64,000 bases of DNA from the NCBI GenBank assembly GCA_013204605.1, contig JABMNI010000056.1:1-64000 (forward strand). The letters are read 5' to 3'. The notes beneath the pieces are model-generated. The model saw only the letters and a program-made list of their open reading frames with translations. It was not told the origin of the DNA and ran no database searches. Position numbers and translations under genes: made by a program. This stretch comes from Ignavibacteria bacterium. Its GTDB lineage: Bacteria > Bacteroidota > Ignavibacteria > Kapaibacteriales > Kapaibacteriaceae. Shown here piece after piece: positions 46,071-56,043 of this stretch (positions are counted from its first letter, which is position 1; each line of letters begins with the position of its first letter).

Positions 46071-46945
46071 TCGAGTACGTCACATCAAAAGCCGTTATGG
46101 ATTTCGAAGCTGCACGCTCCGTTACCAAGCAATATGCACGTACGTTTTACTTCACGTCTCACGTGTTATCGAAAGATAAACGCCAAGCTGCATATGCACT
46201 GTATGGTTTTTGTAGGTTAGCTGATGAGGTTGTTGATAGTGCAGCAGCGCATGAAGACCACCACGCAGTGCACAATAAGATTGATGAGCTGAGAAATTTG
46301 TTGCACGAGGTTTATAGCCCGAATAAGAGCACGCCTTTCGTAGCGTTACGGCACACGGTAAATCGGTACAATATTCCAATTGAATATTTTCTAGATTTAT
46401 TGCGAGGCGTGGAAATGGACTTGCATGTGAGTCGAATACAGAACTTTGAAGAACTTTATGACTACTGCTATTGTGTTGCATCTGTAGTTGGACTTATGAT
46501 GACGTGCGTGTTTGGGGTAAAAGACAACACTGCCTTCGAATACGCGGAAAATCTGGGAACTGCAATGCAGCTTACGAATATCTTGCGCGATGTTGGAGAA
46601 GACTTTGAACGGGGTAGAATTTATCTTCCCCTGGATGAACTTCGGCAATTCAATTGTGATGAGAACGTTCTTAAACAGCAATTGGTAAATGACGACTTTG
46701 TGCGTTTAATGAAGTTTCAAATTGAGCGCGCCAGAGAGTACTATAAGAAAGCTGAATTGGGAATTCCTTTAGTAAGCAACGATGGGTCTCAGTTTTGTGT
46801 TAGATTGATGAGTACAACATATGGCAGAATACTTGACCGTATCGAAAAAAATGAATACGATGTCTTTTCAAAGCGTGCCTTTGTGCCGATTCAACAAAAA
46901 ATTATTATTGCGGTTTCCGAATATTTCAAAACTCGATTTCAATAA
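46067..46945 (+). CDS. crtB: Phytoene synthase
   Basis: DEVVD; NILRDVGEDFERGRIYLP. Confidence 0.94.
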   Translation: MIEYVTSKAVMDFEAARSVTKQYARTFYFTSHVLSKDKRQAAYALYGFCRLADEVVDSAAAHEDHHAVHNKIDELRNLLHEVYSPNKSTPFVALRHTVNRYNIPIEYFLDLLRGVEMDLHVSRIQNFEELYDYCYCVASVVGLMMTCVFGVKDNTAFEYAENLGTAMQLTNILRDVGEDFERGRIYLPLDELRQFNCDENVLKQQLVNDDFVRLMKFQIERAREYYKKAELGIPLVSNDGSQFCVRLMSTTYGRILDRIEKNEYDVFSKRAFVPIQQKIIIAVSEYFKTRFQ

Positions 46946-46963
46946 GAACTCGATTTCAATAAG
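46930..46963. repeat. 17-bp direct duplication AACTCGATTTCAATAAG spanning the crtB stop
   Basis: Direct reading. Confidence 0.95.
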
Positions 46964-46988
46964 ATCGATAGATTTGTAGAATAATAAA

Positions 46989-47453
46989 ATGCGTTTTGCC
47001 CTAATCATATTTGTTTGTGCCTTCCTGATGGAGTTTGTGTCGTACTTGGCTCATCGATACATCTACCACGGTATAGGCTGGCTTTTTCACAAAAGCCACC
47101 ATTCTGCGCGCGAAGGCGCTTTCGAATGGAATGACATTTTTCCGTTATGTTTTTCTGCTATTTCCATTAGCATCATGGCCTGGGGTGTATTAGATGCTTC
47201 GCGGTCGGACGCTATTGCCGTTGCAATAGGGGTTAGCACATATGGCATGATATACTTTTTTATCCATGACCTGTATATTCATCGCAGAGCTAAATGGCTG
47301 CGAATTCGAATTCCTTGGTTTCAAAAGATGAAACGCGCTCACGCAATTCACCACGCATTTGGTGGCGAGCCTTATGGACTGTTGTTCTATTGGAAGCTAG
47401 ACAAGTCCAAAAAAAATCAACCCACACTTGATAACGTCGACGTAGAGGCATGA
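46989..47453 (+). CDS. crtZ: Beta-carotene hydroxylase-like protein
   Basis: AHRYIYHG..HKSHHSAREG, HDLYIHRR, HAIHHAFGGEPYG. Confidence 0.88.
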   Translation: MRFALIIFVCAFLMEFVSYLAHRYIYHGIGWLFHKSHHSAREGAFEWNDIFPLCFSAISISIMAWGVLDASRSDAIAVAIGVSTYGMIYFFIHDLYIHRRAKWLRIRIPWFQKMKRAHAIHHAFGGEPYGLLFYWKLDKSKKNQPTLDNVDVEA

Positions 47454-47761
47454 AGTTCGAATACTTCTTGGTGCTCGGAGCAACCCTGTTGTTCCCTCTC
47501 CTTATAAGTTTCCATCCCCGTCTGCGGATTTATCAGGCACCGCTGCGACTTGTGGCATCCATACTTGGCATGTGCGTACCATTTTGGATTTGGGACGCTA
47601 TCGTGACTGCCCGCGGACACTGGTCTTTCAACCCAGAATATGTTGTCGGGTGGAATATGTTCGCACTCCCAATCGAAGAAATTCTTTTCTTCATTGTTAT
47701 TGGATTCAACGCCATATTCACGTGGGAAGCGCTCAATACCTTAGTTGGAAAACGACGTTGA
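47450..47761 (+). CDS. crtYc: Lycopene cyclase subunit C-type
   Basis: IWDAIVTARGHWSFNPEYVVGWNMFALPIEEILFFI. Confidence 0.85.
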   Translation: MKFEYFLVLGATLLFPLLISFHPRLRIYQAPLRLVASILGMCVPFWIWDAIVTARGHWSFNPEYVVGWNMFALPIEEILFFIVIGFNAIFTWEALNTLVGKRR

Positions 47762-48051
47762 AAGAGTACACGCTTTTCTCGGTGATAGCCATGCTTATTA
47801 CCCTTGGTCTGGATATTTACATTACAAAAACCAAGGTGGTTACTCGTGGGGTTTTTTGGATATTCCTAGCTGTAATGTACTTCTTTAAGTTGCTTATGAA
47901 CGGGTATCTCACATGGCGTCCCATTGTCATCTATAACCCCGACCACTTCATGAACCTCCGCATCGGCACCATCCCCGCAGAAGACTTTATTTACGCCTTT
48001 ACCTTGGTAACCTTGCCTATCATATTGTGGGAAAAACTCCGTAAATCATAA
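47758..48051 (+). CDS. crtYd: Lycopene cyclase subunit D-type (TTG start in TTGA overlap)
   Basis: NGYLTWRPIVIYNPDHFMNLRIGTIPAEDFIYAFTLV. Confidence 0.78.
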   Translation: MKEYTLFSVIAMLITLGLDIYITKTKVVTRGVFWIFLAVMYFFKLLMNGYLTWRPIVIYNPDHFMNLRIGTIPAEDFIYAFTLVTLPIILWEKLRKS

Positions 48052-48084
48052 CACAAAAAATCGGTACGTTTGAATTCTACTGAC

Positions 48085-48175
48085 CTGCCGGGCACTTCTG
48101 GCCGGGACAAATTGGCCGGGGAAGTCTGGCCGGGACAAATTGGCCGGGGAAGAACTGGCCGGGGAAGAACTGTCC
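48085..48175. repeat. GGCCGGGGAAGAACT / CCCCGGC-family array
   Basis: Five to six GCCGGG cores at 14-15 bp spacing. Confidence 0.88.
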
Positions 48176-48187
48176 TCTATCAAAGCT

Positions 48188-49351
48188 ATGACTTTACTCA
48201 TGCACAAGACTGCACGCACTGTACCCAAGTTCATAATAATGCTTTTAGCGCTTGGAATTATTGAAGGAGGCGATGCGGTTGCGCAGCAAGGACCCTGGAG
48301 AAGCCCCCTAAAGATAGCGAGGTCGGTGGATGGGGTACAATTTGACACGCCGACTATTTTTCAAGATTCATCGGGAGTGCCAAGTATTTCTCGACGGCCG
48401 GGAACCGACACATTGTATTGTGCGTTTCAGTGGTTTCGGGCGCCGAAGGATGGACCCACGTGGGACAAGGTAGCGGTGCGAATATCGCCGGATTTGGGCG
48501 CAACGTGGTCGGAGCCACAGCCAATTCAAATTGAAAATTTTCCTGCGGGTTGGCAGCGTCCGTTCGATCCAGCAATTGTGGTAGTTGGAAATAGCGTGCG
48601 CATTTATTTTTCATCCAGCAAAACCAAGCCGGCCGGTGGTCTCGACTCAGTGGTGGATACGTATTCTGCGATTGGTGTTGGCGGTATCAATTACACGTTT
48701 GAAAGTGGCGAACGCTTTGGCAACCCCACGCGTCCGGTGATCGATCCCACGGTGTTTCGGTACAAAAACTTGTGGCATTACATTGCGCCAATTGGTGCAC
48801 CTCAAGAGGGAGCATATTATGCAACCAGTGCCGACGGTTTGAACTTTGACCGTCGGAAAAACATTGCGTCCGACAACACGCACAATTGGACTGGCAACAT
48901 GTGCAATGACAATTCGGGTCGGCTGCGGTTTTATGGAAGTGGTCCGTGGCTTTGGTACGCCAATCAAATCACAGATTCCACCTGGTCGGCCTACACCAAC
49001 ACAAACCTGCATGGTGGTGATCCGTCGGTAATTCACATTCCGGAAAAGAATCAGTACGTTATAATTTATGTAGGTGAACCCTACGTTACCGGCTTCGAAG
49101 ACGACCATTCAGAAATTCAAAATTCGTCACATGCATTGTCAATCTACCCTCAGCCCGCTTCTACATTTTGCATTGTGAAAAATCTCCCTCCCGATGAATA
49201 TCAGGTTGTCGCAACAGATTTACTCGGCAACCAATTCCACGTTCCGTTCTCCAACTCGGTCGTCAACACCTCCGCACTAAACCCCGGCTGTTATTATTTG
49301 CATTTTAGGGGGCTAAGTGTTAGCGTGGGTAGTTTTACAATGGTAGAATAG
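48188..49351 (+). CDS. Secreted glycosidase-like protein with T9SS C-terminal tail
   Basis: Beta-propeller GH-like body; C-terminal SIYPQPASTFCIVKNLPPDEYQVVATDLLG..L. Confidence 0.65.
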   Translation: MTLLMHKTARTVPKFIIMLLALGIIEGGDAVAQQGPWRSPLKIARSVDGVQFDTPTIFQDSSGVPSISRRPGTDTLYCAFQWFRAPKDGPTWDKVAVRISPDLGATWSEPQPIQIENFPAGWQRPFDPAIVVVGNSVRIYFSSSKTKPAGGLDSVVDTYSAIGVGGINYTFESGERFGNPTRPVIDPTVFRYKNLWHYIAPIGAPQEGAYYATSADGLNFDRRKNIASDNTHNWTGNMCNDNSGRLRFYGSGPWLWYANQITDSTWSAYTNTNLHGGDPSVIHIPEKNQYVIIYVGEPYVTGFEDDHSEIQNSSHALSIYPQPASTFCIVKNLPPDEYQVVATDLLGNQFHVPFSNSVVNTSALNPGCYYLHFRGLSVSVGSFTMVE

Positions 49352-49438
49352 AATTACGAATTGCGAATTGCGAGTCCCGAGCGCGACGAGGGACGAACTA
49401 GACAATTATCAATTAGTAATTAGCAATTAACAATTCAT

Positions 49439-49462
49439 TGTCGCACAACGTGTCGCACAACG
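49439..49462. repeat. Two 12-bp units TGTCGCACAACG (reverse complement of the 42019 array)
   Basis: Direct reading. Confidence 0.95.
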
Positions 49463-49466
49463 TGTT

Positions 49467-49536
49467 TCGCCTTCAGCTTTCGCCTTTAGCTTTCGCCTTT
49501 AGCTTTCGCCTTTAGCTTTCGCCTTTAGCTTTCGCC
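49467..49536. repeat. 12-bp tandem array CGCCTTTAGCTTT
   Basis: About six units containing AGCTTTCGCCTT. Confidence 0.93.
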
Positions 49537-49549
49537 CTTGGGTTTAGCC

Positions 49550-50368
49550 CTACAGTGTTTTCAGCTTCTTCTGCAGCTGATTCTTGCTCATATACCCCAA
49601 CCCTTGCCATACCAACTTGCCATTCTTGTACGCATGAAACGTTGGTAGTGCCTCGATGTTCTTAGCCGTGGCGATGCTGGGATTTTCATCAACGTCTATG
49701 CGGATAATCTCAAGCGTTGATGACATTTCAGTTGAGAGTTGTTTGAGGAAGGGTTCCATGCGTTTGCATGGACCGCACCAAACTGCATTAAAATCTACAA
49801 GAACAAGTTTTGGAGTTTCGAGTAGTTTGTTAAACTGGACAATGTTCATTCCAGATTCGTTGTCAATAACCGAACCACCATTCATCCCCGAATCACCGTT
49901 TTCAACTTCAACGCCCGTTACAACAGGAAACCCGGACGCTTGCCATTTCATTATTCCGCCATTTAGCTCTATAACATTATATCCGTCAGTGCGCATAATT
50001 TTTGCAGCCGCCGCGCTACGTGAGCCACTACGGCAGTATATATACACGGGTTTGTCCTTTGCAATTTTGTTTGCGTTGGATTTAAAGTCGGCACCGTTAT
50101 AATCTATGTTGACGGCACTTTTAATATGTCCACCAACAAACTCTTCTGGTGTGCGAACATCCAACAGTACCGCTTCTTTGTGTTTAATGAATTCATTATT
50201 GAATTCCACAGCGTTAAGTACAGTTTCCTGTCCGCCGGCTGCACCAGACTCCTTGGCGCAAGAAGTTGCGATGCTAAGTGTTCCAACAAACAGAAAAAAT
50301 AATGTCAGCCAATTTCGGTTTTGTTTCACGTGATATCTATTAAAATGTGAGATGCAAACGGCAATCAA
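49550..50368 (-). CDS. Rhodanese-thioredoxin fusion lipoprotein
   Basis: YCRSGSRSAAAA; DFNAVWCGPCKRMEPFL. Confidence 0.92.
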   Translation of the reverse strand: MIAVCISHFNRYHVKQNRNWLTLFFLFVGTLSIATSCAKESGAAGGQETVLNAVEFNNEFIKHKEAVLLDVRTPEEFVGGHIKSAVNIDYNGADFKSNANKIAKDKPVYIYCRSGSRSAAAAKIMRTDGYNVIELNGGIMKWQASGFPVVTGVEVENGDSGMNGGSVIDNESGMNIVQFNKLLETPKLVLVDFNAVWCGPCKRMEPFLKQLSTEMSSTLEIIRIDVDENPSIATAKNIEALPTFHAYKNGKLVWQGLGYMSKNQLQKKLKTL

Positions 50369-50649
50369 ATGTGTTTCCCTGCATTACCAGCCATACAAAT
50401 ATCGGTATGAAAAATTTGGAGCCCTCGCGTGGTGGCTGCAAAGCCCCTTTCACCATAAATTAGTCTAATGTTCAAAGTTCATTTAGCGAGGTGTTTATGC
50501 GTGCCGTTATGTACGAGGCATTGAAGTGTACCTGGCTGTGCCTGCCATTGCGCCGCGACGTGTGGAATTTGTTTTTGATCCGAACCGCGCTATGCGTGAC
50601 AGTGATGGGTAACGTGCTGAACTTGCCTGTGATACGTACAGCGCATTTG

Positions 50650-52656
50650 ATGCGTACGGTTCTGTTCCTGCTTGGGATGTTGGCGATGAGTTGCGCCATG
50701 AGTGCGCAGGTTCGAATTACGTTGCCGAATGGGGGCGAGGTGCTGCAGGCCGGGGGAGCGGCGTTTGTTGATTGGACAGGGTATGCGGCGCTTGATACTG
50801 CTCAGCTGGATTACAGCACGAATGGTGGCGTATCGTGGAATTTGATTGTGAAGGGGCTGGTTGGTACGGGCACATATCGGTGGACGCCGATCCCGAACGT
50901 GAGTAGTACCTCGTGCCGCGTGCGGGTGCAACTGAGGGGTCCGGCGGGGACGCAAAAAGTTCTGTATTTAAAAAATCCTGCCGATCCAACTCCGGGCAAC
51001 GGGAACTGTGCCACGTTTACACCCGACGGACGTTACGCCATTGTTGGCGATGACAAGGGTACAATTTCTATATACGATGCAACCTCCGGTGCTTTACTTG
51101 CGCAGCGTTATTTGAATTTGTACGGAGTGATGCGTGTGAGTTGTAACCGTGCCGGCACGTGGGTAGCTGCGCTTACCGATGCTGATAGTGTGTACGTGTT
51201 GAATATTCCCGATCTCTCCACCAAGTTCCAATGGTACGCGAACATCCCGCGTCAGGCAGTTCCGCGCGAAGACCGCGGACTGGATGTAAATCCGCGCGAT
51301 GAACGAATTGCGGTAGGGGGCTTTCGCAGAACCGCTATTTTTTCGGCCGACGGAGTTGAACTGAATTCTGTGCCAGTAATTACCAACGGATCGAACACGT
51401 GGGTGGAGTGGTTGCCCGATGATCAACTCATTGTTGCCAGCGGAGCTACCGATAGAATGGTTATTGTGAATCCGTTTACGATGGTTGTTGAGCGTTCCTG
51501 GACGGGCACGGGACGTACGTTCAAAGCATGGGGTTCGGCAGATGGACGGAGCATTTATTCGACTGGAAAAAATCTTCCGCACATAACACGGTGGGACAGA
51601 TTTAACACGGCACTATCTGATAATCTTTACTCGGGAACGATAGGTGCATTAGGAATCGCGATGTATGCCGATGGTTCAATTCTGCGCGCGTTCTACGGAC
51701 CTCCTTCAACCTACGAGCACAATAACGGCACCACGCTTTCACCTATCGACACATTGATATCGAACATCGGTGGTGGCGATGAAATTGATATTCATCCTGA
51801 TCAGCAGCGTGTGCTTGCAACATATTCATCTGGTGGAGTTATTATTTTTCCAAAGGGGGCTGCAACACTCAGTGAAGATATTTCTGATGCAAACTTTACG
51901 ATACAGGGAACTGTTGTTCCACAAGATAGCGTGGTGCTGATTGCCATCGATACAATTGTGACCACCACAAGGCGCGATATGAAAATTCCAATTCGGTTGT
52001 TGAAATCAGATACCGCTGCAAAAAATCTGCAGGGCTACGAAGTAAAATTCAGTTTCAATTCTACCATGATGGTAATAACAGATCCACTTCCCGGAACACT
52101 GCTGAATGAAAGAATGACCATTACGGTGAGCGTACCATCGAGCCCCTTGCGTGAAAATATCCTTGCTGAGATATCGGCGCATACGGCGTTGGGAACTGAT
52201 TCGGCAACGGACATCCGTATTGATACGGTGATTGCCGTGGGTGCTACGCCGGTTATTGAAGTGCAGCATGGCAGGCTGGTGCTAACCGACATTTGTAGAG
52301 CTGGCGGCGCACGGATGGTGAATGGTGCGGGGCGAGCAAACGTTATTGTACAACCTTCGGTAGTGGGCGATGTGGCGCAGATGGAAATTGCGGTGGTTGA
52401 AAACGGATATTATTTACTACGAGTGGTTGATGTGCGATCGAACATTGTTGCTACAAAAACATTCTATGTAGCGGATGCGAGTGAAATATCATTTGATAAT
52501 AATGTTCAGCAAATTGAGAGAGGTTCTTTGCGAAATTCAAATACTGTGTATTTCGCTCACCAGTTTGATTGCGCTGAATTCGGATCGGGTTTGTACTACG
52601 TTCAGTTATTGTGTCCATCGCAAAACGTCACAACTACTATGCAGGTAGTTCGATGA
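50650..52656 (+). CDS. Secreted WD40-like beta-propeller protein
   Basis: Signal peptide MRTVLFLLGMLAMSCAMSAQ; ATFTPDGRYAIVGDDKGTISIYDATSG. Confidence 0.75.
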   Translation: MRTVLFLLGMLAMSCAMSAQVRITLPNGGEVLQAGGAAFVDWTGYAALDTAQLDYSTNGGVSWNLIVKGLVGTGTYRWTPIPNVSSTSCRVRVQLRGPAGTQKVLYLKNPADPTPGNGNCATFTPDGRYAIVGDDKGTISIYDATSGALLAQRYLNLYGVMRVSCNRAGTWVAALTDADSVYVLNIPDLSTKFQWYANIPRQAVPREDRGLDVNPRDERIAVGGFRRTAIFSADGVELNSVPVITNGSNTWVEWLPDDQLIVASGATDRMVIVNPFTMVVERSWTGTGRTFKAWGSADGRSIYSTGKNLPHITRWDRFNTALSDNLYSGTIGALGIAMYADGSILRAFYGPPSTYEHNNGTTLSPIDTLISNIGGGDEIDIHPDQQRVLATYSSGGVIIFPKGAATLSEDISDANFTIQGTVVPQDSVVLIAIDTIVTTTRRDMKIPIRLLKSDTAAKNLQGYEVKFSFNSTMMVITDPLPGTLLNERMTITVSVPSSPLRENILAEISAHTALGTDSATDIRIDTVIAVGATPVIEVQHGRLVLTDICRAGGARMVNGAGRANVIVQPSVVGDVAQMEIAVVENGYYLLRVVDVRSNIVATKTFYVADASEISFDNNVQQIERGSLRNSNTVYFAHQFDCAEFGSGLYYVQLLCPSQNVTTTMQVVR

Positions 52657-54881
52657 AGCCGTACATGAAGAAGCCGTACATGAAGATGCAGTGCATAAAG
52701 ATGCAGTGCATAAAGATGCAGTTCATGAATAGGGAGCATATGTTGAAGCAGTATCTGATGAAACAGTACGTCACGAGGCGATACGATGTAAAATCTAATG
52801 CGTCGAATTCATTGTACTTTTTACAACGTCGAGTTGTTGTGTGCATCACCGTGTTACTGTTGGGTTTCACATCGGTATTTGCACAGTTTGATATGGGTGG
52901 AATGGAGCTCGACAGCATGCGCACACGGTTTGGTGCGGGCGTTCATTTGCTTGGTACATTTAATCGAGCATCGTTTGGTGGACTACCTCAGGCCCCAACG
53001 TGTTGTAGTGAATTCACCTCAGTGTTGGGTGTAACTGCGTCGGCATCGGTGTTATTCGAAACTCCACTTTCACGAAACATGCTATTCACCTCTCGCATTT
53101 CTTATTTGCCTGGGAGTGCCCCCTTCAAAGAAGTTGAAATGGTGGATGTAATTGATGGACAGCAGTTAACGAACGGCTCGATGGAACACACGCTGAATTC
53201 CACCTGGAATATGATGGCGCTGCAGGGCGGCATTTCGTACCGCAGTTCGAAGTGGTTGTTTTTAGATGCTGCGGTGAGGTTGGGAGCGCGCTTTGGAAGT
53301 ACGTATTCGATGTCGGAAAAATTGTCGGCCGAAACTCCGGGTACATTTTTAAACGACGACGGTAGTAATTCTTTTTCGCGAACGCGGAATGTATCGAGCG
53401 GGTCAGTACAAGATTTGCAGGTACTAGATATTGCTGTGGTTGCCGGAGTGCACACAGAATTTCCGATGAACTTTGAAAAGTCGATTCTGTTTTGTCCGGA
53501 GATCGATTATGCGTTCAGCGCAACTCCTATGATAAGCGGCGTATCTTGGAGCGCAGATAACATTCGCTTTGGTGCCAGCATAAAGTGGCAAGTGCCCGTG
53601 CGTGAAATACGAGTACCCGATACAATGTTAACGCCGCCGCCTATGCTGCAGCCTACCCCGCAACTGGTTGCAGTGCCGGTGCAGCCCATGCTGATGCTGA
53701 TTCCTACCATCCGTTTCACGGCTGTAGACAATGGAGTGGAGAGTCCAGTGGAAAGAATACGATTCGAAGAATTTCAATCGGAACAAATCACGAGCCTCTT
53801 GCCGTACGTGTTTTTTGAAAAGGGGAGAGCGGATATACCCGAACGTTATTCCACCGTGGATGCAACTTCCACCACGCAGTTCAACGAAAAAAACTTATTT
53901 GGTCTAGGCACGCTTGACGTTTACCACCAAATATTAAACATCCTCGGTCAGCGCATGCAAACATTTTCAGATGCCAGCATCGTGCTTACCGGTTGCATAA
54001 TGCCCGATGCCGAAACAGAAATTGAAGGCGGTACGCTTGCAGCAAATCGTGCCGACGCCGTCAAAGAATATTTGACAGACGTATGGCACATCAACGCATC
54101 GAGAATATCAATTGTTGAAAGGGGCTTGCCAGAATCGAAATCCAATCCGGCTTCGACCGACGGACAGGAAGAGAATCGCCGAGTTGAAATTGCAACGAGT
54201 AATTCAAAAATGCTCGACCTAGTTCAGGTGGCCGATACCATACGAACAACTACAGTTCCATTTTTACGAACCAAGACTCACGTTGCGGCCGATACTTCAA
54301 TTGCACATTGGTACTTCTCGATAGCTATGAATGGCAATTCTGTTTACACCAACTCCGGACTTGGTGACCCGCCAGGTGTAATTGATTGGAACATCGAACA
54401 AAATCTCAGACGCATTCCACGCGCTGGTGATACACTTGTAGCATCGCTTTCGTTGACGGATGCAATTGGAACTTTACGAACAGATCATCGACAAATATTT
54501 GTGAATCACCTGACCATTGCAAAGAAGCGTGAGAATAGAGTAGGCGACAAACGCATTGATGAGTACGGACTCGTTCTGTTTGCTTTTGGAAAATCGGATA
54601 TGGGCGAGGCTAACGAAAGGATATTTAGGCTTATTAAGTCGCGGTGCACGGCGGCTTCGAAGGCCATAGTGACGGGTCATACGGATAGAACTGGCTCCGA
54701 AGAAGGCAATCTAAAACTCTCACAAAAACGTGCCGACGCCATTGGGCAGACCCTGAAACCGTACACTGTAAGCGCCACTGGGTATGGCGAGCAGGACATG
54801 CCGTATAGTAACGATCTGCCCGAAGGACGGTACTACAACCGAACCGTGCGGGTAAGAGTTGAGACCCCCATAACCCCATAA
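52611..54881 (+). CDS. OmpA-family outer-membrane protein
   Basis: Two OmpA-like segments; AIVTGHTDRTGSEEGNLKLSQKRADAIGQTL; start uncertain. Confidence 0.85.
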   Translation: MSIAKRHNYYAGSSMKPYMKKPYMKMQCIKMQCIKMQFMNREHMLKQYLMKQYVTRRYDVKSNASNSLYFLQRRVVVCITVLLLGFTSVFAQFDMGGMELDSMRTRFGAGVHLLGTFNRASFGGLPQAPTCCSEFTSVLGVTASASVLFETPLSRNMLFTSRISYLPGSAPFKEVEMVDVIDGQQLTNGSMEHTLNSTWNMMALQGGISYRSSKWLFLDAAVRLGARFGSTYSMSEKLSAETPGTFLNDDGSNSFSRTRNVSSGSVQDLQVLDIAVVAGVHTEFPMNFEKSILFCPEIDYAFSATPMISGVSWSADNIRFGASIKWQVPVREIRVPDTMLTPPPMLQPTPQLVAVPVQPMLMLIPTIRFTAVDNGVESPVERIRFEEFQSEQITSLLPYVFFEKGRADIPERYSTVDATSTTQFNEKNLFGLGTLDVYHQILNILGQRMQTFSDASIVLTGCIMPDAETEIEGGTLAANRADAVKEYLTDVWHINASRISIVERGLPESKSNPASTDGQEENRRVEIATSNSKMLDLVQVADTIRTTTVPFLRTKTHVAADTSIAHWYFSIAMNGNSVYTNSGLGDPPGVIDWNIEQNLRRIPRAGDTLVASLSLTDAIGTLRTDHRQIFVNHLTIAKKRENRVGDKRIDEYGLVLFAFGKSDMGEANERIFRLIKSRCTAASKAIVTGHTDRTGSEEGNLKLSQKRADAIGQTLKPYTVSATGYGEQDMPYSNDLPEGRYYNRTVRVRVETPITP
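52653..52740. repeat. 15-bp-period array ATGAAGCCGTACATGAAG... with repeated in-frame ATG
   Basis: Direct reading; overlaps stop of upstream ORF and 5' end of OmpA ORF. Confidence 0.85.
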
Positions 54882-54986
54882 AAGAATATTCGCATAAATT
54901 CGGGGTTTTTTTCCAGATACTTTGGCGCTATTCGTTATAACAATAAACCGAGCAAGTCGAGTGATTTGCTCTACACAACTTGATTC

Positions 54987-55388
54987 ATGGAGAGACTGAT
55001 GGAAAGCAAAGCAAATGCATTAAGCTGGTTTGAAATTCCGGCTACTGACATCGAGCGTGCTGGAAAATTCTACGCTGAGATATTTGGCGTGGAGTTATCG
55101 CCAATGCAAGAAATGATGGGTATGAAAATGGTAATGTTCCCAACCGATATGGAAAGCGGAAAAGTTGGCGGTGGTCTAGCGCAGAGTGATATGCATACGC
55201 CGTCTGCTACAGGAACTGTTGTGTACCTAAATGCAAACCCAAGTGTGAACGGCGTGTTAAGCAAGGTGGAAGCTGCGGGAGGAAAGGTTGCAATGCCAAC
55301 CATGCAGATCAGTCCGGAGATTGGCTACATGGCGTTCTTCATCGACACCGAGGGCAACAAAATTGGCCTGCACGCCAACGGAGAATAA
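54987..55388 (+). CDS. VOC/glyoxalase family protein
   Basis: WFEIPATDIERAGKFYAEIFGVEL..GYMAFFIDTEGNKIGLH. Confidence 0.92.
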   Translation: MERLMESKANALSWFEIPATDIERAGKFYAEIFGVELSPMQEMMGMKMVMFPTDMESGKVGGGLAQSDMHTPSATGTVVYLNANPSVNGVLSKVEAAGGKVAMPTMQISPEIGYMAFFIDTEGNKIGLHANGE

Positions 55389-55670
55389 TGATGAACGAGT
55401 ATCCATAGCAAAGGATTATCTTTTGTTAGGCGCGACTTGTTAGCCGCGACCTCCGTGAAAAACCCAGCAGAGCGTGAGGTTATACTATCGCGTCTGGCAA
55501 GTATTGCTTGAAACCGATAGTGAATCCTAATGCGGCAATAGTAAAACGTAAGAACATGGGTCTGCCCATTAGCGTCCTAAATCGTGACGTATCTGATTTG
55601 CATCTTTCGGATTTGTCGGCTATATCCTGGTTAGTAGTAAGTGGGCGCACTTTAGCCTGGCTGCAAATTA

Positions 55671-55698
55671 TTGGCAGCAAATGGCTGTTTGCTGCCAA
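55671..55698. repeat. Perfect inverted repeat TTGGCAGCAAA-N6-TTTGCTGCCAA
   Basis: 11-bp arms. Confidence 0.95.
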
Positions 55699-55741
55699 TC
55701 CTTTGTTTATCGGATAATCGTCGCAAATGTGCCCCACTTAA

Positions 55742-55806
55742 CACCCGCACAGTCACGTTAGGCCCTCCGCACAGTCACGTTAAGCCCTCCGCACAGTCAC
55801 ACTTAG
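55742..55806. repeat. 22-bp tandem array CCGCACAGTCACGTTAGGCCCT
   Basis: Three units. Confidence 0.9.
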
Positions 55807-55997
55807 CCCCTAATGTCACACTGGGTGATAGTGTGTCGCCTGTTGCCGGACTCCTACAAAGTTTACAATTGTATTGTGAATAGCTGGCTCGTGTGTTGGA
55901 TAGTGCCCTGAATGGCAGATAGAAGCCTGCACCGACATTGGATGCCAGCAGCTTGGATAGTTGACCATTATTGAACATCAATTCGAAAGCAAATTAC

Positions 55998-56023
55998 TGG
56001 CAGCAAATGATCGTTTGCTGCCA
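55998..56023. promoter_or_regulatory. Inverted repeat TGGCAGCAAA-N6-TTTGCTGCCA, second copy, 20 nt before start codon
   Basis: 10-bp arms identical to those at 55671-55698. Confidence 0.7.
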
Positions 56024-56043
56024 ATAATTTGATTACATAGCAT

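Noticed and set aside
54885-54912. Terminator after the OmpA gene (AACCCC..GGGGTTTTTT)
   Set aside because: Stem only about 6 bp with a long AT-rich loop; too weak to call confidently.
55480-55737. Minus-strand 85-aa ORF (LTTNQDIADKSERCKSDTSRFRTLMGRPMF..) as a gene
   Set aside because: Composition vaguely gene-like but no recognisable domain or RBS. Could be part of an ncRNA or mobile fragment, so not called.
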